Shown: positions 7,243-16,316, counted from the stretch's first letter. The stretch: 45,623 bases of DNA from CAZTPJ01 sp964614515 (GCA_964614515.1 CAZTPJ010000026.1:1-45623); one strand, 5' to 3'. Made by a program: numbers and translations. The notes: a model not told the origin generated them from the sequence alone.

Positions 7243-8415
7243 TCAGTACGACACCGCGAACTTGCCCACGGCGCCTTTGTTCGTCACGACGTACAGGTTC
7301 CCGCCGTCGAAGCGGTCCATCAGGACATGCGTGAGATTGGGCAGGGGGATGCGATCGACGACGGCGCCGGTGGCGGGGTCGAGGGTGATCGCGGCCGTGC
7401 CATCCCACGCGATCAGTCGGCCCTTGTTGCGTCCGATGATGGTTCCGGCGACGCCCTCGGTGGTCCAGAGTTTCTGCCCGGAGTGCGCCTCGAACGCGAC
7501 CATGCCTTCGCTTGGAATGTCGCAGTAGACGACGCCCTCGGCATAGACGGGCTGGGTGCGCAGGGAAGTCTCCGTCAGATATGACCAAACCGGTCGCGAA
7601 GCGCCGGGGGCGAACGCATAGATCGACTGGTCAAGGCTGGCGACGAACATCATCGCATCACTGGCAACGGGCGTGGACACGGCCCCGCGATACATCGATG
7701 AACGCGAAACCAGCCGTAGCGTGCCCGCGTCGAGGAACATGACCGAGCCGGTATCCGAGACGACGCCGAGCGTGTCGCCGACGATCGCGGCCGAAACGCG
7801 CACCGCGCCATCAATCGTGTTGCCGCCGGTGCCGACGTTCAGGGTCAGGTTGTGGCCGAGCACTCGCCCATCGCCCGTGCCATAAACGAGCGTATCGCCG
7901 ACGAGAATGGGCATGGACGAGGCGAGACGGTCGAACTGCTGTCGCGCGATGAGCGAGCCGGTGGCCAGATCCAGCGTGAAGACTTCCGCCTCCGCCAGGC
8001 CGTGGGCACGGCCGTCGTCGCGTATCAGGCCGTGGAAGCGTGTGAGGGGATTGGCGATGGTTGTGGCCCATCGCTGTGACCCGTCGGCGCTGTTGATGGC
8101 GGTGATGGTGTTTCGGGTGTCCTGCACGATGACGAGGTCCTGGGCGACATCGATGAATTGGACCGGTCGTGTAGCGCGTGCGACATGAGGAAACCCCGTC
8201 CAGTCGCGGCGGAAGCCGAGTCTGGAGTACGACGCATCGTCGGGCTGGAACGCGCGCCGTGCTTCGTCGGCGGGGATGGCCGAGCCGGAACGGATGCCGG
8301 GCAACGTGTTGCAACCCGCGATGATGAGGCCACACATCGCCAGAGCGGCAAGACCTGAGGGGGCGCGTGTGCCAAGCCAAAACCCGGGTCGGCGAGTTCG
8401 CAGGTGAGATGTCAT
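7243..8415 (-). CDS. Lipoprotein with PQQ-type beta-propeller repeats
   Basis: The 390-residue product has a long N-terminal signal ending in a lipobox (IAGC, cysteine 35), so it should be lipidated and face the periplasm. The rest consists of repeats of the PQQ/quinoprotein-like propeller type, with phrases such as TITAINSADGSQRWA, AFEAHSGQKLW and ITLDPATGAVVDR spaced along the protein. This resembles BamB-like scaffold propellers, but the repeats alone do not prove a role in outer-membrane assembly, and no bam neighbours are present. A GGAGG site lies 9 bases before the ATG. It is divergent from ribE. Cofactor binding is not implied. Confidence 0.8.
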   Translation of the reverse strand: MTSHLRTRRPGFWLGTRAPSGLAALAMCGLIIAGCNTLPGIRSGSAIPADEARRAFQPDDASYSRLGFRRDWTGFPHVARATRPVQFIDVAQDLVIVQDTRNTITAINSADGSQRWATTIANPLTRFHGLIRDDGRAHGLAEAEVFTLDLATGSLIARQQFDRLASSMPILVGDTLVYGTGDGRVLGHNLTLNVGTGGNTIDGAVRVSAAIVGDTLGVVSDTGSVMFLDAGTLRLVSRSSMYRGAVSTPVASDAMMFVASLDQSIYAFAPGASRPVWSYLTETSLRTQPVYAEGVVYCDIPSEGMVAFEAHSGQKLWTTEGVAGTIIGRNKGRLIAWDGTAAITLDPATGAVVDRIPLPNLTHVLMDRFDGGNLYVVTNKGAVGKFAVSY

Positions 8416-8579
8416 TCCGTCGGACCTCCGGCAAGTGGTGGGCGAACGATATCATGCGGACAGGTCGCCCGCTGGGGCCGACAGTATGGTTTCACAAACC
8501 GCGCCGGTCAAGCGCGGACCGGGCTTGTGTTCATATTCCGTGATCCCTTTCGCCCAGTTTCCCCGCCAACCTCCCACGC

Positions 8580-9197
8580 ATGTTCACCGGCATCATCCAG
8601 TCGATTGGCACGATCCGCAGCCTCACCAACGTGGCGTCTGGCGTGCGGCTTGCCATTGAGTCGCCCAACTGGCGGCACGAGGCCAAACGCGGCGATTCGA
8701 TCTGCATCTCGGGGTGTTGCCTGACCGTCGTGAACGAGCCGGGACCGGCAGGCACGCTTGAGTTCGATGTAATTCCAGAAACGCTACGGATGACGGCCCT
8801 CGGGCAGCGCCGCGTCGGGGATCGGGTCAATCTTGAGACTTCGGCGACGCTCTCGACGCTGCTCGGGGGGCATGTGCTTCAAGGCCATGTCGAAGGCGTC
8901 GCGGACGTGATCGGCTTGCGAACCCAGGGTGAATACCGGCTTCGCCTCCAGCCGCCGCCCGATCTCATGCCGTGCATCACTCCGAAGGGCAGCGTGGCAC
9001 TGGATGGAGTATCGCTGACGATCGCGGCCGTGGGTGTGGCCGAGGGTTGGTTCGAGGTGGCCTTGATTCCGTCGACGCTTGAGTTGACGACGCTGGGGGA
9101 GTTGCGAGCAGGTTCGGCGTGCAACATCGAAACGGATATTCTGGCCCGCACTGTGATCCACTGGGCGACGTACTACGCCGATCAGAACCGGCCGTAA
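8580..9197 (+). CDS. ribE: Riboflavin synthase alpha subunit
   Basis: The 205-residue protein starts with the family-defining MFTGII. It holds two lumazine-binding barrel repeats, the first around ISGCCLTVVN and the second around SVALDGVSLTI, with GGHVLQGHVEG marking the start of the second half. The enzyme dismutates two 6,7-dimethyl-8-ribityllumazine molecules to riboflavin in the cytosol. Length is normal. No other riboflavin genes are adjacent and no FMN-riboswitch consensus is visible upstream. The 30 bases before the ATG are pyrimidine-rich with no ribosome-binding site, so translation may be leaderless or SD-independent. Confidence 0.96.
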   Translation: MFTGIIQSIGTIRSLTNVASGVRLAIESPNWRHEAKRGDSICISGCCLTVVNEPGPAGTLEFDVIPETLRMTALGQRRVGDRVNLETSATLSTLLGGHVLQGHVEGVADVIGLRTQGEYRLRLQPPPDLMPCITPKGSVALDGVSLTIAAVGVAEGWFEVALIPSTLELTTLGELRAGSACNIETDILARTVIHWATYYADQNRP

Positions 9198-9390
9198 CCG
9201 ACTTATTCGCACCCGCTTGAAGGCCGATGCTCGGGGCGGGGCTTACGATGCCGCCGGCCTTGGCGTGAGCCGGGGGCGCGACTTCTGCGTATGGGTCGAT
9301 ATCGGACCGCCCGGAGTCCAGGGAAGGGCCAGAATGACCAGCGATCTGCGGGAGTATCGTGTGTCCGATGGGGATATCAAGCCCGTGCCA

Positions 9391-9414
9391 GCGTCGCGCG
9401 GCGTGGCGCGACGC
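9391..9414. promoter_or_regulatory. GC-rich hairpin in the leader of the glycan operon
   Basis: GCGTCGCGC (9391-9399) pairs perfectly with GCGCGACGC (9406-9414) across a six-base loop. It lies 72 bases before the first glycan gene, in the 288-base gap after ribE. There is no U-tract, so a simple intrinsic terminator is unlikely. The rest of the gap holds no supported gene. Confidence 0.4.
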
Positions 9415-9485
9415 GGGCGATGCTGAACTTGCCGCCGCCGGCCGTGCGTACGTGCCGCACTTGATCAACCGTGGGAGCGTCAGAG

Positions 9486-10835
9486 ATGTCCACAACGCAG
9501 GCGCACAACGGAACCACGGCCACGATCGACGCCGGGCCGCCGCTGCGAGGCGGGCCGCGCGGCGATCGCGACCCCTTGCCCGAGAACACGGGTCGTGGCC
9601 GCACGCTGCTGATCCTCAGCCAGGTCTATGTGCCGGACCCTGCGAGCGTTGGGCAGCACATGGCGGACGCGGCGGCGGAGATGGTGCGTCGCGGATGGCG
9701 TGTTCGCGTGCTCACGTCGAGTCGCGGGTACAACGATCCCACGATCCGGTACAAGCCGCGCGAGGTCATCGACGGCGTGGAAGTCATTCGCCTGCCGCTG
9801 TCGAGTTTCGGCAAGAAGCATTTTCTGCTGCGGATGCTGGCGGCGATTCTGTTCATGGCGCAGGCCGTGATTCGCGGGGTGTTCACGCCGAAACTCGCGT
9901 GCATTCTTGTGAGTACATCCCCGCCGATGTGCATCATCGCGGCGCTGACAATTCGGTTGTTCCGCCGGGCGGTGATCAAGTTCTGGGTGATGGACATCAA
10001 TCCGGATCAACTCGTGGCGCTGGGAGCGATCTCGGCCAACTCGTTCGCGGCAAGGCTGATGGATGTGTTCAACCGGGCCGTGCTGAAGCGTTCGGCGGAT
10101 GTGATCGTGCTTGATCGCTTCATGGCGGAGACGATGAATCGGAAGTTGAACGTGGCGAGCAAGATGGCGACGCTGCCGCCGTGGCCGCATGAAGATCACG
10201 TCGATCCCGTGTTGCACGATGACAATCCCTTCCGCAAAGAGCACGGGCTTGGGGGCAAGTTCGTGTTCATGTACAGCGGGAACCACAGTGCGTCGCTTCC
10301 GCTGGAGACGTTCCTCAAGGCCGCGATCCGGTTCAAAGATGACCCGCGCGTGGCGTTCCTGTTCATCGGCGATGGCAAGCGAAAGCAGGAGGTCGAACAG
10401 ACGATCCGCGACAACGCGATGACGAACATGCTGTCGCTGCCGTATCAGCCGATTGACAATCTGCGGTTTTCGCTGTCGGCGGCGGATGTACATCTGGTGT
10501 CGATGGGTGACACGATGGTCGGCGTGATTCATCCGTGCAAGATCTATGGGGCGATGGCCGTGTCGCGTCCGGTGCTGTTGCTCGGGCCGAGTCCGAGCCA
10601 TGCGTCGGACCTTGTTGTGGGCGAGGAGATTGGGTGGCATATCGCGCACGGAGATGTGGAAGGGGCGTATGAAACGCTCCGTCGGATCATTGAAACGCCG
10701 CCGACGGAACTGTCGCGAATGGGGCGCAAAGCCCGGGAACTCGTCGATACGCGACTGAGCAAGGCCCGCCTGTGCGGGGCCTTCTGTGATGTCCTCGAAC
10801 GCGGACTTGTCGAGGCGAGCGTCGTGCATGCTTGA
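9486..10835 (+). CDS. GT4 family glycosyltransferase (WbuB/WcaI-like)
   Basis: The 449-residue protein has the two-lobed GT-B layout. The N-lobe begins TLLILSQVYVPDPASVGQHM, with a membrane-associating hydrophobic stretch around residues 115-160. The C-lobe contains KFVFMYSGNHS, VAFLFIGDG and the sugar-nucleotide region HPCKIYGAMAVSRPVLLLGP, which matches WbuB-type enzymes that place a sugar on a lipid-linked acceptor. The start at 9486 follows GAGCGTCAGAG; a GTG at 9471 is less likely. It is the first gene of a six-gene run in which every gene overlaps the next, so it is probably co-transcribed and acts early in glycan assembly. Donor sugar cannot be read from sequence. Confidence 0.85.
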   Translation: MSTTQAHNGTTATIDAGPPLRGGPRGDRDPLPENTGRGRTLLILSQVYVPDPASVGQHMADAAAEMVRRGWRVRVLTSSRGYNDPTIRYKPREVIDGVEVIRLPLSSFGKKHFLLRMLAAILFMAQAVIRGVFTPKLACILVSTSPPMCIIAALTIRLFRRAVIKFWVMDINPDQLVALGAISANSFAARLMDVFNRAVLKRSADVIVLDRFMAETMNRKLNVASKMATLPPWPHEDHVDPVLHDDNPFRKEHGLGGKFVFMYSGNHSASLPLETFLKAAIRFKDDPRVAFLFIGDGKRKQEVEQTIRDNAMTNMLSLPYQPIDNLRFSLSAADVHLVSMGDTMVGVIHPCKIYGAMAVSRPVLLLGPSPSHASDLVVGEEIGWHIAHGDVEGAYETLRRIIETPPTELSRMGRKARELVDTRLSKARLCGAFCDVLERGLVEASVVHA

Positions 10836-12528
10836 TCTTCGCGCCCAGGGGCGGATGATTGTGGCGGCCGCGCCGGGCCAATCGTCGGCCGAAGCGCGCA
10901 CCACGGAACGCGACAGCGGGACACGGCCGCGCATGACTTCACCCACCACGGATCAGCGAACAACACACACAGGGCCGCGACCCCCGGTGTCGATCGTCAT
11001 CCTCACGCTCAATGAAGAGGTCAACATCGCCGACTGCCTGGCGTCGTGTGCATGGGCTGATGATGTGCATGTCCTGGATTCCGGCTCGCAGGATCGGACG
11101 GTGGAAATCGCGAGGTCGATGGGCGCGGCCGTGCATCACCATGCCTTTGAATCGTTCGGCGCGCAGCGGAACTGGGCGATTGACAACATTCCGATGAAAC
11201 ACGACTGGGTGTTTCATCTTGATGCGGACGAGCGATTCACGCCTGAGTTGGTGGCGGAGATCGATCGCCTGCTGTCGCGGGATCCGCGCGAGGCCGGGTT
11301 TCTCGTGCCCAACAAACTTATTTTCATGGGTCGATGGCTCAAGCGGTCCGCGGGGTATCCAACGTTTCAGGTCCGCCTGTTTCATAAGGCGAGGATGCGT
11401 TTCGCGGACTATGGCCACGGTCAGCGCGAAGCCACCGACGGCAAGATCGGGCGCATCGATGTGCCGTATCTGCATTACTCCTTCAGCAAGGGTCTGTACG
11501 ACTGGTTTGAGAAGCACAACAGGTACAGTTCGCTGGAAGCGATTCAATTTGTTGAACTTGAAGGCGATCGGCCAGCGCTGGCGGACCTGCTGGCCAGCGA
11601 TGCCGTGGCAAGGCGGCGAGCGTGGAAACGAGTGTTATATGGCCTTCCAATGTGGCCCACGATTCGGCGGTTTGCGACGCTCTTTGTCCTTGGCGGAGTT
11701 CTTGAAGGGCGTGCGGGCTTCACCTATGCACGTTTGCTCGCGACGTATGAGCAGATGATTCAGATGAAACTCCGGCTTCAGCGCCACGCACGGCGACAGG
11801 GCCGCGCGGGGTTTGAGGTCGATGTCAAGCCCACGGCGAATACGAATATTACAGACCCACTCGTGATGTTGGCGGGCGGTCCACCGCCCTCGAGCAACAC
11901 CGCCGCGCCCGTGGCGCCCTCGACAGCGACGGCGCATGGGAGACCGACGGATCATCTGTCTCGACCGGCCAGAATCGATGAAGCCGGTCAGATCCTGCCC
12001 GAGCCAAGCCCGTGGACGCTGAAGGAAAAGATTCTCCGCGTGGCGTGGATGTTGCTTGGCAGGCCGCTGTTCAGACTGACATTTCACAATTGGTATGGGG
12101 TGCGGCGGCTGATCCTTCGAGCGTTTGGAGCGAAAGTGGCCAGCGGTGTTCGCATCAGGCCCAGCGCGGATGTCGAGATTCCCTGGAACATCGACCTGCG
12201 AGAAGGAGCCATTATCGGCGATCGAGCCATCTTGTATTCGCTCGGCAGGATCATTGTGGGTGAACGGGCGGTCGTGAGCCAGTATGCGCACATCTGCGCC
12301 GGCACACACGATCACACGGATCGTCGTTTTCCGCTGATTCGCGATCCGATTGTCATCGGTCCAGGTGCATGGATCGGCACCGACGCGTTTGTCGGGCCCA
12401 AGGTCGTCGTCGGTGCGATGGCCGTTCTCGGAGCACGGGCCAGCGCATATAAGAATCTGGAACCGGGCGTCATCTACGGCGGCAATCCGGCCAAAGCGAT
12501 CGGAACGCGGGAGGTGGCGACACCGTGA
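10828..12528 (+). CDS. Fusion of GT2 glycosyltransferase (WaaE-like) with a WcaF-like hexapeptide acetyltransferase
   Basis: This is a two-domain protein of about 566 residues. The N-terminal GT2 domain shows SIVILTLNEEVNIADCL, VLDSGSQDRTVEIA and the metal-binding HLDADERF, and continues with FGAQRNWAID and YLHYSFSKGLYDWFEKHN as in WaaE/KdtX-like transferases. A Pro/Ala/Thr-rich linker of about 60 residues follows. The last 170 residues are a left-handed beta-helix acetyltransferase with FHNWYGVRRLILRAFGA, VVSQYAHICAGTHDHTD and a C-terminal GVIYGGNPAKAIG, as in WcaF. The start is uncertain: ATG 10828 overlaps the previous stop, while ATG 10934 lies just before the conserved domain. Sugar transfer and O-acetylation may therefore be coupled. 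Confidence 0.85.
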   Translation: MLDLRAQGRMIVAAAPGQSSAEARTTERDSGTRPRMTSPTTDQRTTHTGPRPPVSIVILTLNEEVNIADCLASCAWADDVHVLDSGSQDRTVEIARSMGAAVHHHAFESFGAQRNWAIDNIPMKHDWVFHLDADERFTPELVAEIDRLLSRDPREAGFLVPNKLIFMGRWLKRSAGYPTFQVRLFHKARMRFADYGHGQREATDGKIGRIDVPYLHYSFSKGLYDWFEKHNRYSSLEAIQFVELEGDRPALADLLASDAVARRRAWKRVLYGLPMWPTIRRFATLFVLGGVLEGRAGFTYARLLATYEQMIQMKLRLQRHARRQGRAGFEVDVKPTANTNITDPLVMLAGGPPPSSNTAAPVAPSTATAHGRPTDHLSRPARIDEAGQILPEPSPWTLKEKILRVAWMLLGRPLFRLTFHNWYGVRRLILRAFGAKVASGVRIRPSADVEIPWNIDLREGAIIGDRAILYSLGRIIVGERAVVSQYAHICAGTHDHTDRRFPLIRDPIVIGPGAWIGTDAFVGPKVVVGAMAVLGARASAYKNLEPGVIYGGNPAKAIGTREVATP

Positions 12529-13376
12529 CGTTGCAGTCGCCCATCATCTTCATCGGCACGCAGCGATCCGGGACGACCTGGATGGGCAATCTTCTCGCGC
12601 GGCATCCGCGCCTCGCATATTGGGAAGAGCCGCGGCATGTGTGGACGTGGGGCCATGGATACCGGCCGGATGATGAACTCGGCGCGGAGGATGCCACGCC
12701 GCGCATCACCGCGCACATCCGCAAGACATTCGAACGCTTCGTTCGCAAACACGGCAAGGAGCGACTCGTCGAAAAGACGCCGAGCAACTGTTTGCGCTTG
12801 CCGTTCATTCGCGCGATTTATCCGGAAGCCAGGATGGTCGTCGTGATTCGTGACGGGCGTAGCGTGATCCGCTCCACCGGTGAGCAACTTGACAAGGGCG
12901 TTCCAACATCACGAATGTTACGGCGAGCGATCGAGACAGCACCGTGGGAGTGGCCGGCGTATGCGGGGCGGAGTGTTGCGACGATAGGGCGGCGTGTGAT
13001 GCGACGCCCGCTGGCGTTCTGGGGGCCGCGGCCAAGGGGCTGGCGTGAGTGGGTGCGGGATGATCCCCGGGATGTGGTGCTGGCGAAGCAGTGGGCTGCG
13101 ACAATCGGCAAGGCCGTGGCGGACGGGCGCACGATGCCGTCCGACTATTATATGGAATATAGGTACGAGGACTTCATGCGAGAGCCGCGCGAAATCATGG
13201 GCCGTATTGTGGACTTTCTCGCGTTGGGCGATGCGCAGGAACTTATTGAATACGCGGCGCGATCCGTTGATCCCGGGAGGCAGGACAAGTGGCGGGAGGC
13301 CCTGGACTCACGAACGCTCGATCTGATACGCCCGCACATGGAGCCGACGCTTACCCATCTGGGGTATACATGGTGA
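12525..13376 (+). CDS. PAPS-dependent sulfotransferase family protein (1)
   Basis: The 283-residue protein has the 5'-phosphosulfate loop QRSGTTWM (about 13-20) and a 3'-phosphate-binding segment VVVIRDGRSVIRS (around 106-118), the two PAPS-binding elements of cytosolic-type sulfotransferases. EKTPSN between them is also typical of the family. It would move sulfate from PAPS to a hydroxyl on the glycan built by this cluster. The GTG start at 12525 gives the GTGA overlap with the preceding stop, and this pattern recurs at the other junctions. The acceptor is inferred from context only. A second, divergent sulfotransferase lies two genes downstream. Confidence 0.86.
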   Translation: MTLQSPIIFIGTQRSGTTWMGNLLARHPRLAYWEEPRHVWTWGHGYRPDDELGAEDATPRITAHIRKTFERFVRKHGKERLVEKTPSNCLRLPFIRAIYPEARMVVVIRDGRSVIRSTGEQLDKGVPTSRMLRRAIETAPWEWPAYAGRSVATIGRRVMRRPLAFWGPRPRGWREWVRDDPRDVVLAKQWAATIGKAVADGRTMPSDYYMEYRYEDFMREPREIMGRIVDFLALGDAQELIEYAARSVDPGRQDKWREALDSRTLDLIRPHMEPTLTHLGYTW

Positions 13377-14008
13377 TGTCCACGGCCGCGAACATGTCGA
13401 GGACCTATCGCATCAGTAATGACGCGGCGAGGCTGGCGCTGGGTTCGTTCTCGACGCGTGGACGCAGCGTTCGGGCCGTGGCGTGGCGATTGATCGGGCA
13501 GCCGGCGTTCAACGCAACATTTCATAATTGGTATCGCCTGCGGGCGGGGTTACTTCGCGCCTTTGGCGCGCGCGTGCATCCGACAGCGCGGCTCCGGCCG
13601 TCGGTCAGGATCATCGAACCGTGGAATCTTACGATCGGGGCGCATGCGGCGGTTGGCGATGCGGCCATCCTCGCGTGTCATGCAATGATACGCATCGGGG
13701 ACCGATGTACGGTGAGTCAATACACGCAGGTGCGCACGGCCATGCACGACGAGGGCGAACCGAATGGCCCGCTGCGCATCGCGCCCATTACAATTGAAGA
13801 TGATGCATGGGTGGCGGCTGATGTCATGATCTGGCCGGGAGTTGTGATCGGGAGTGATTCGGTGGTCGGTTCGAGATCGACCGTGCGAGACTCGCTTCCG
13901 CCGCGGATGATCTGTGCCGGCGATCCCGCGCGAGCGTTGGCGGAGCGACGGACCACAACGCGGCAGGCGCCGCCGAGTGACACCGGCATTCGGGAGGCGC
14001 ACGCGTGA
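13376..14008 (+). CDS. WcaF-like hexapeptide-repeat acyltransferase
   Basis: The 210-residue protein is a left-handed beta-helix acetyltransferase. It contains FNATFHNWYRLRAGLLRAFG, VRIIEPWNLTIGAHAAVGD, CTVSQYTQVRTAMHDEG and a terminal MICAGDPARAL. It is clearly related to the C-terminal half of the fused GT2 protein two genes upstream (shared FHNWY, LLRAFGA/LILRAFGA and VSQY), so the operon carries two WcaF-type acetyltransferases. The ATG at 13376 shares its A with the previous stop; ATG 13370 is also in frame. The donor is presumably acetyl-CoA and the acceptor a glycan sugar. Confidence 0.85.
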   Translation: MSTAANMSRTYRISNDAARLALGSFSTRGRSVRAVAWRLIGQPAFNATFHNWYRLRAGLLRAFGARVHPTARLRPSVRIIEPWNLTIGAHAAVGDAAILACHAMIRIGDRCTVSQYTQVRTAMHDEGEPNGPLRIAPITIEDDAWVAADVMIWPGVVIGSDSVVGSRSTVRDSLPPRMICAGDPARALAERRTTTRQAPPSDTGIREAHA

Positions 14009-14988
14009 TTGATGCTCTCAAACCATATCTGCGGCCGATCAGACAGGCGCGGCAGCGCTGGCGGGCGCAGCGCATGGCCGTACGCTCGGGGCCACATGAT
14101 ACAGCGCCGACGCCCCCGCCCGCGGGTTTCATCGTTGGCTGTGGGCGGTCCGGCACGACGATTCTCGGCAAAATGCTGTCTCCTCATCCGGAAATATGTT
14201 ACTTGTTTGAACCGTATCACATCTGGGCGGCGATTGACCGTCGGACCGACGTAACGAATCTGCATTATACAGTTGATGGAATGTTCATCATGGACGCGGG
14301 CGCGGCGACTCCTGTGGCGCGGCTGCGGTTTAATCGCACGGTCTATGGCGAGCGGGCGCGGTCCGGCAAGCCGATCGTCATCGAGAAGACGCCGCACAAC
14401 GTGGCGCGGATCGGATACCTTGATGCGCTGGCCCCGGGGGCGAAGTTCCTCCACATTGTGCGAAGCGGGATCGACATCGCTCGCTCGATCGAACGACTCG
14501 CGACGCGGAGTGAATATAAGATGGTGCATAGGCCCGCGTATAACCAGTGGTGGGGCCTGGATCATGCGAAATGGCGCGGACTGGCGCGGGATGGCGCGGC
14601 CGCGGGATACTTCGCCAACGAAGTGCCCCTGCTCCAAACGCATGCGCAACGCGGGGCATATGAGTGGCTTGTCAGTCTTGGGGAGGCCGATCGGTGGCGC
14701 GATCGCCTGGGCGAACGCCTGATGGAGATCACCTATCCTGAACTTACGAGCGATGCGCGAGGCACGCTGATGCGCATCTGTGCGTTCTTCGGCGCAAGTT
14801 CGCCCGAGCCGTGGCTGACAGTCGCGAGCGCGATGATCGAAAGCGAACGTCGCAACAAGGGTGAGCCTTTGCGGCTGCCAACGGCGATGCGGGCACGGTT
14901 CAATGAACTCATGGAACGCTATGGCTTTGAGGATGGCGCGGACACGTTGGATACGTCGCCTGCCGCCGCATCGGAGCCAACGCCGTGA
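14005..14988 (+). CDS. PAPS-dependent sulfotransferase family protein (2)
   Basis: The 327-residue protein shows the 5' PAPS loop CGRSGTTILGKML, with R48-S-G-T-T52 at its core. Next come YLFEPYHIW, EKTPHNVARIGYLDAL and the 3' segment FLHIVRSGIDIARSIERL. The overall plan matches bacterial glycan sulfotransferases. An N-terminal basic stretch of about 35 residues precedes the domain. The GTG start at 14005 overlaps the previous stop as GTGA. It shares only family motifs with the first sulfotransferase in the operon, so the two likely modify different positions or sugars. This is inference. Confidence 0.84.
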   Translation: MIDALKPYLRPIRQARQRWRAQRMAVRSGPHDTAPTPPPAGFIVGCGRSGTTILGKMLSPHPEICYLFEPYHIWAAIDRRTDVTNLHYTVDGMFIMDAGAATPVARLRFNRTVYGERARSGKPIVIEKTPHNVARIGYLDALAPGAKFLHIVRSGIDIARSIERLATRSEYKMVHRPAYNQWWGLDHAKWRGLARDGAAAGYFANEVPLLQTHAQRGAYEWLVSLGEADRWRDRLGERLMEITYPELTSDARGTLMRICAFFGASSPEPWLTVASAMIESERRNKGEPLRLPTAMRARFNELMERYGFEDGADTLDTSPAAASEPTP

Positions 14989-16157
14989 AAGTCGTGCATT
15001 ATCTGCCGCGTGTTCTTCTCGCCGAGGGGGGGGTGGTGCGGGCGGTGCTTGACGTGTGCGCGGTGATGGCGCGGCGGGGGCATGACGTGACGCTGGTGAC
15101 GCACGACGCCACCGATGCACCCGCGTCATGGAAAGGTGGCGGCGCCGGAGTGCCGACGTTACATGTCGTGGGGAGGCCGGCTTTGCCGCTGGGGTTCTTT
15201 TCGCCAACGCAGATGGTTGAGATGCGCACGATCGTGCAGCAGGCGGACATTCTGCATCTGCACACGCCGTGGGAGCGGGCGAATATACAATTCGCGGGGC
15301 TTGCGCGGCATGCGCGCAAGCCGTATGTGCTGACGGTGCATGGGATGCTTGACGAGTGGTGCATGGGCCAGCGCGGACTTAAGAAGCGGCTGTACCTGCG
15401 GCTGGCCGGGCGAAGGCTCCTGGATCGCGCCAGTGCCGTGCATTGCACGGCCGAGGCTGAGCGAGAGCAGGCGGCGGCATGGTTCGATCGGCATCGGGCA
15501 AAGGTGATTCCACTTGTGTTTGATCTTGATCCGTTTCGGACGCTGCCCGGCGTTGAGGCGGCGATGCGGGCCTTTAATATCTCGTCAGAGAGATCGCCAG
15601 TTGTGCTCTTTCTGGGGCGGTTGCATCCGAAGAAGGGTGTTGAGTTGCTGATCGAAGCGGCGGCGACGCTTCGCGATCGTGCGGCCGATGCACGAACGCT
15701 TATCGCGGGCACGGGCGAGCCGGGATATGAGGCCGCGCTCCGGGCGAATATTGCGAGTCGAGGGCTGGACGATCGCGTGCGATTGCTTGGGATGGTCACG
15801 GGCGTGGAGAAGGTGTCGCTGCTTGAGCTTGCGGATGTGTTCGTGTTGCCGACGAGTCAGGAGAACTTCGGTCTGGTCATTCCTGAATCGTTGGCGTGCG
15901 AAACGCCGGTGATCACGACGCGCGGCGTGGACATCTGGCCGACGATTGAACAGGCGGGATGCGCCGAGATTGTGCATCCGTTGTCGGCCGTGGCGCTCGC
16001 GGATGCAATCGGCAAACTGCTGAACGATGATCATCGGCGTCGCGCGATGGGCAAGGCCGGGCGAGAGTGGGTGTTCTCCGCGCTTGATCCGGATGTGATC
16101 GCGGTCCAGTATGAAGCCATGTATGAAGAGGGACGGCTCGCCTTGGCCAAGGGGTGA
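14985..16157 (+). CDS. GT4 family glycosyltransferase
   Basis: The 390-residue protein is a GT-B retaining glycosyltransferase. It has MKVVHYLPRVLLAEGGVVRA at the N-terminus, ILHLHTPWE and VLTVHGMLDEW in the acceptor lobe, VVLFLGRLHPKKGVELLIEA at the start of the donor lobe, and the E-x7-E motif ENFGLVIPE that binds the sugar nucleotide. The GTG start at 14985 forms the GTGA overlap with the upstream sulfotransferase. It is the last gene of the run. After its stop there are 159 bases to the convergent glycogen synthase gene, with no convincing terminator. Confidence 0.88.
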   Translation: MKVVHYLPRVLLAEGGVVRAVLDVCAVMARRGHDVTLVTHDATDAPASWKGGGAGVPTLHVVGRPALPLGFFSPTQMVEMRTIVQQADILHLHTPWERANIQFAGLARHARKPYVLTVHGMLDEWCMGQRGLKKRLYLRLAGRRLLDRASAVHCTAEAEREQAAAWFDRHRAKVIPLVFDLDPFRTLPGVEAAMRAFNISSERSPVVLFLGRLHPKKGVELLIEAAATLRDRAADARTLIAGTGEPGYEAALRANIASRGLDDRVRLLGMVTGVEKVSLLELADVFVLPTSQENFGLVIPESLACETPVITTRGVDIWPTIEQAGCAEIVHPLSAVALADAIGKLLNDDHRRRAMGKAGREWVFSALDPDVIAVQYEAMYEEGRLALAKG

Positions 16158-16234
16158 ATGGAAGCCGGGTGTGCGACACGAGCGGTCGAATGTTAGATAT
16201 GGACGAGAGCCGCAAACCAGACGGGGCGAACGCG

Positions 16235-16258
16235 CACCGGGGAGATGTCTGTGCCGCA
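16235..16258 (+). repeat. Degenerate copy of the GAGAC-core repeat
   Basis: Twenty of 24 bases match the second copy in the carboxyltransferase gene (2380-2403), including GGAGATGTC and GTGCCGC. It lies in the gap between two convergent genes. Confidence 0.55.
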
Positions 16259-16316
16259 CCGAACCGGCAATGAGCGACGGGCCGCGTGCAATGCTGCTGG
16301 GAGGGCCGTGCTGCGG

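Noticed and set aside
8416..8579. Possible FMN riboswitch ahead of riboflavin synthase
   Set aside because: Only a small 6-bp hairpin (8499-8517) is present; the conserved FMN-aptamer strings are absent.
9480..10949. Long minus-strand open frame opposite the first GT4 gene
   Set aside because: It is a shadow of a recognised glycosyltransferase; no motif and unlikely composition.
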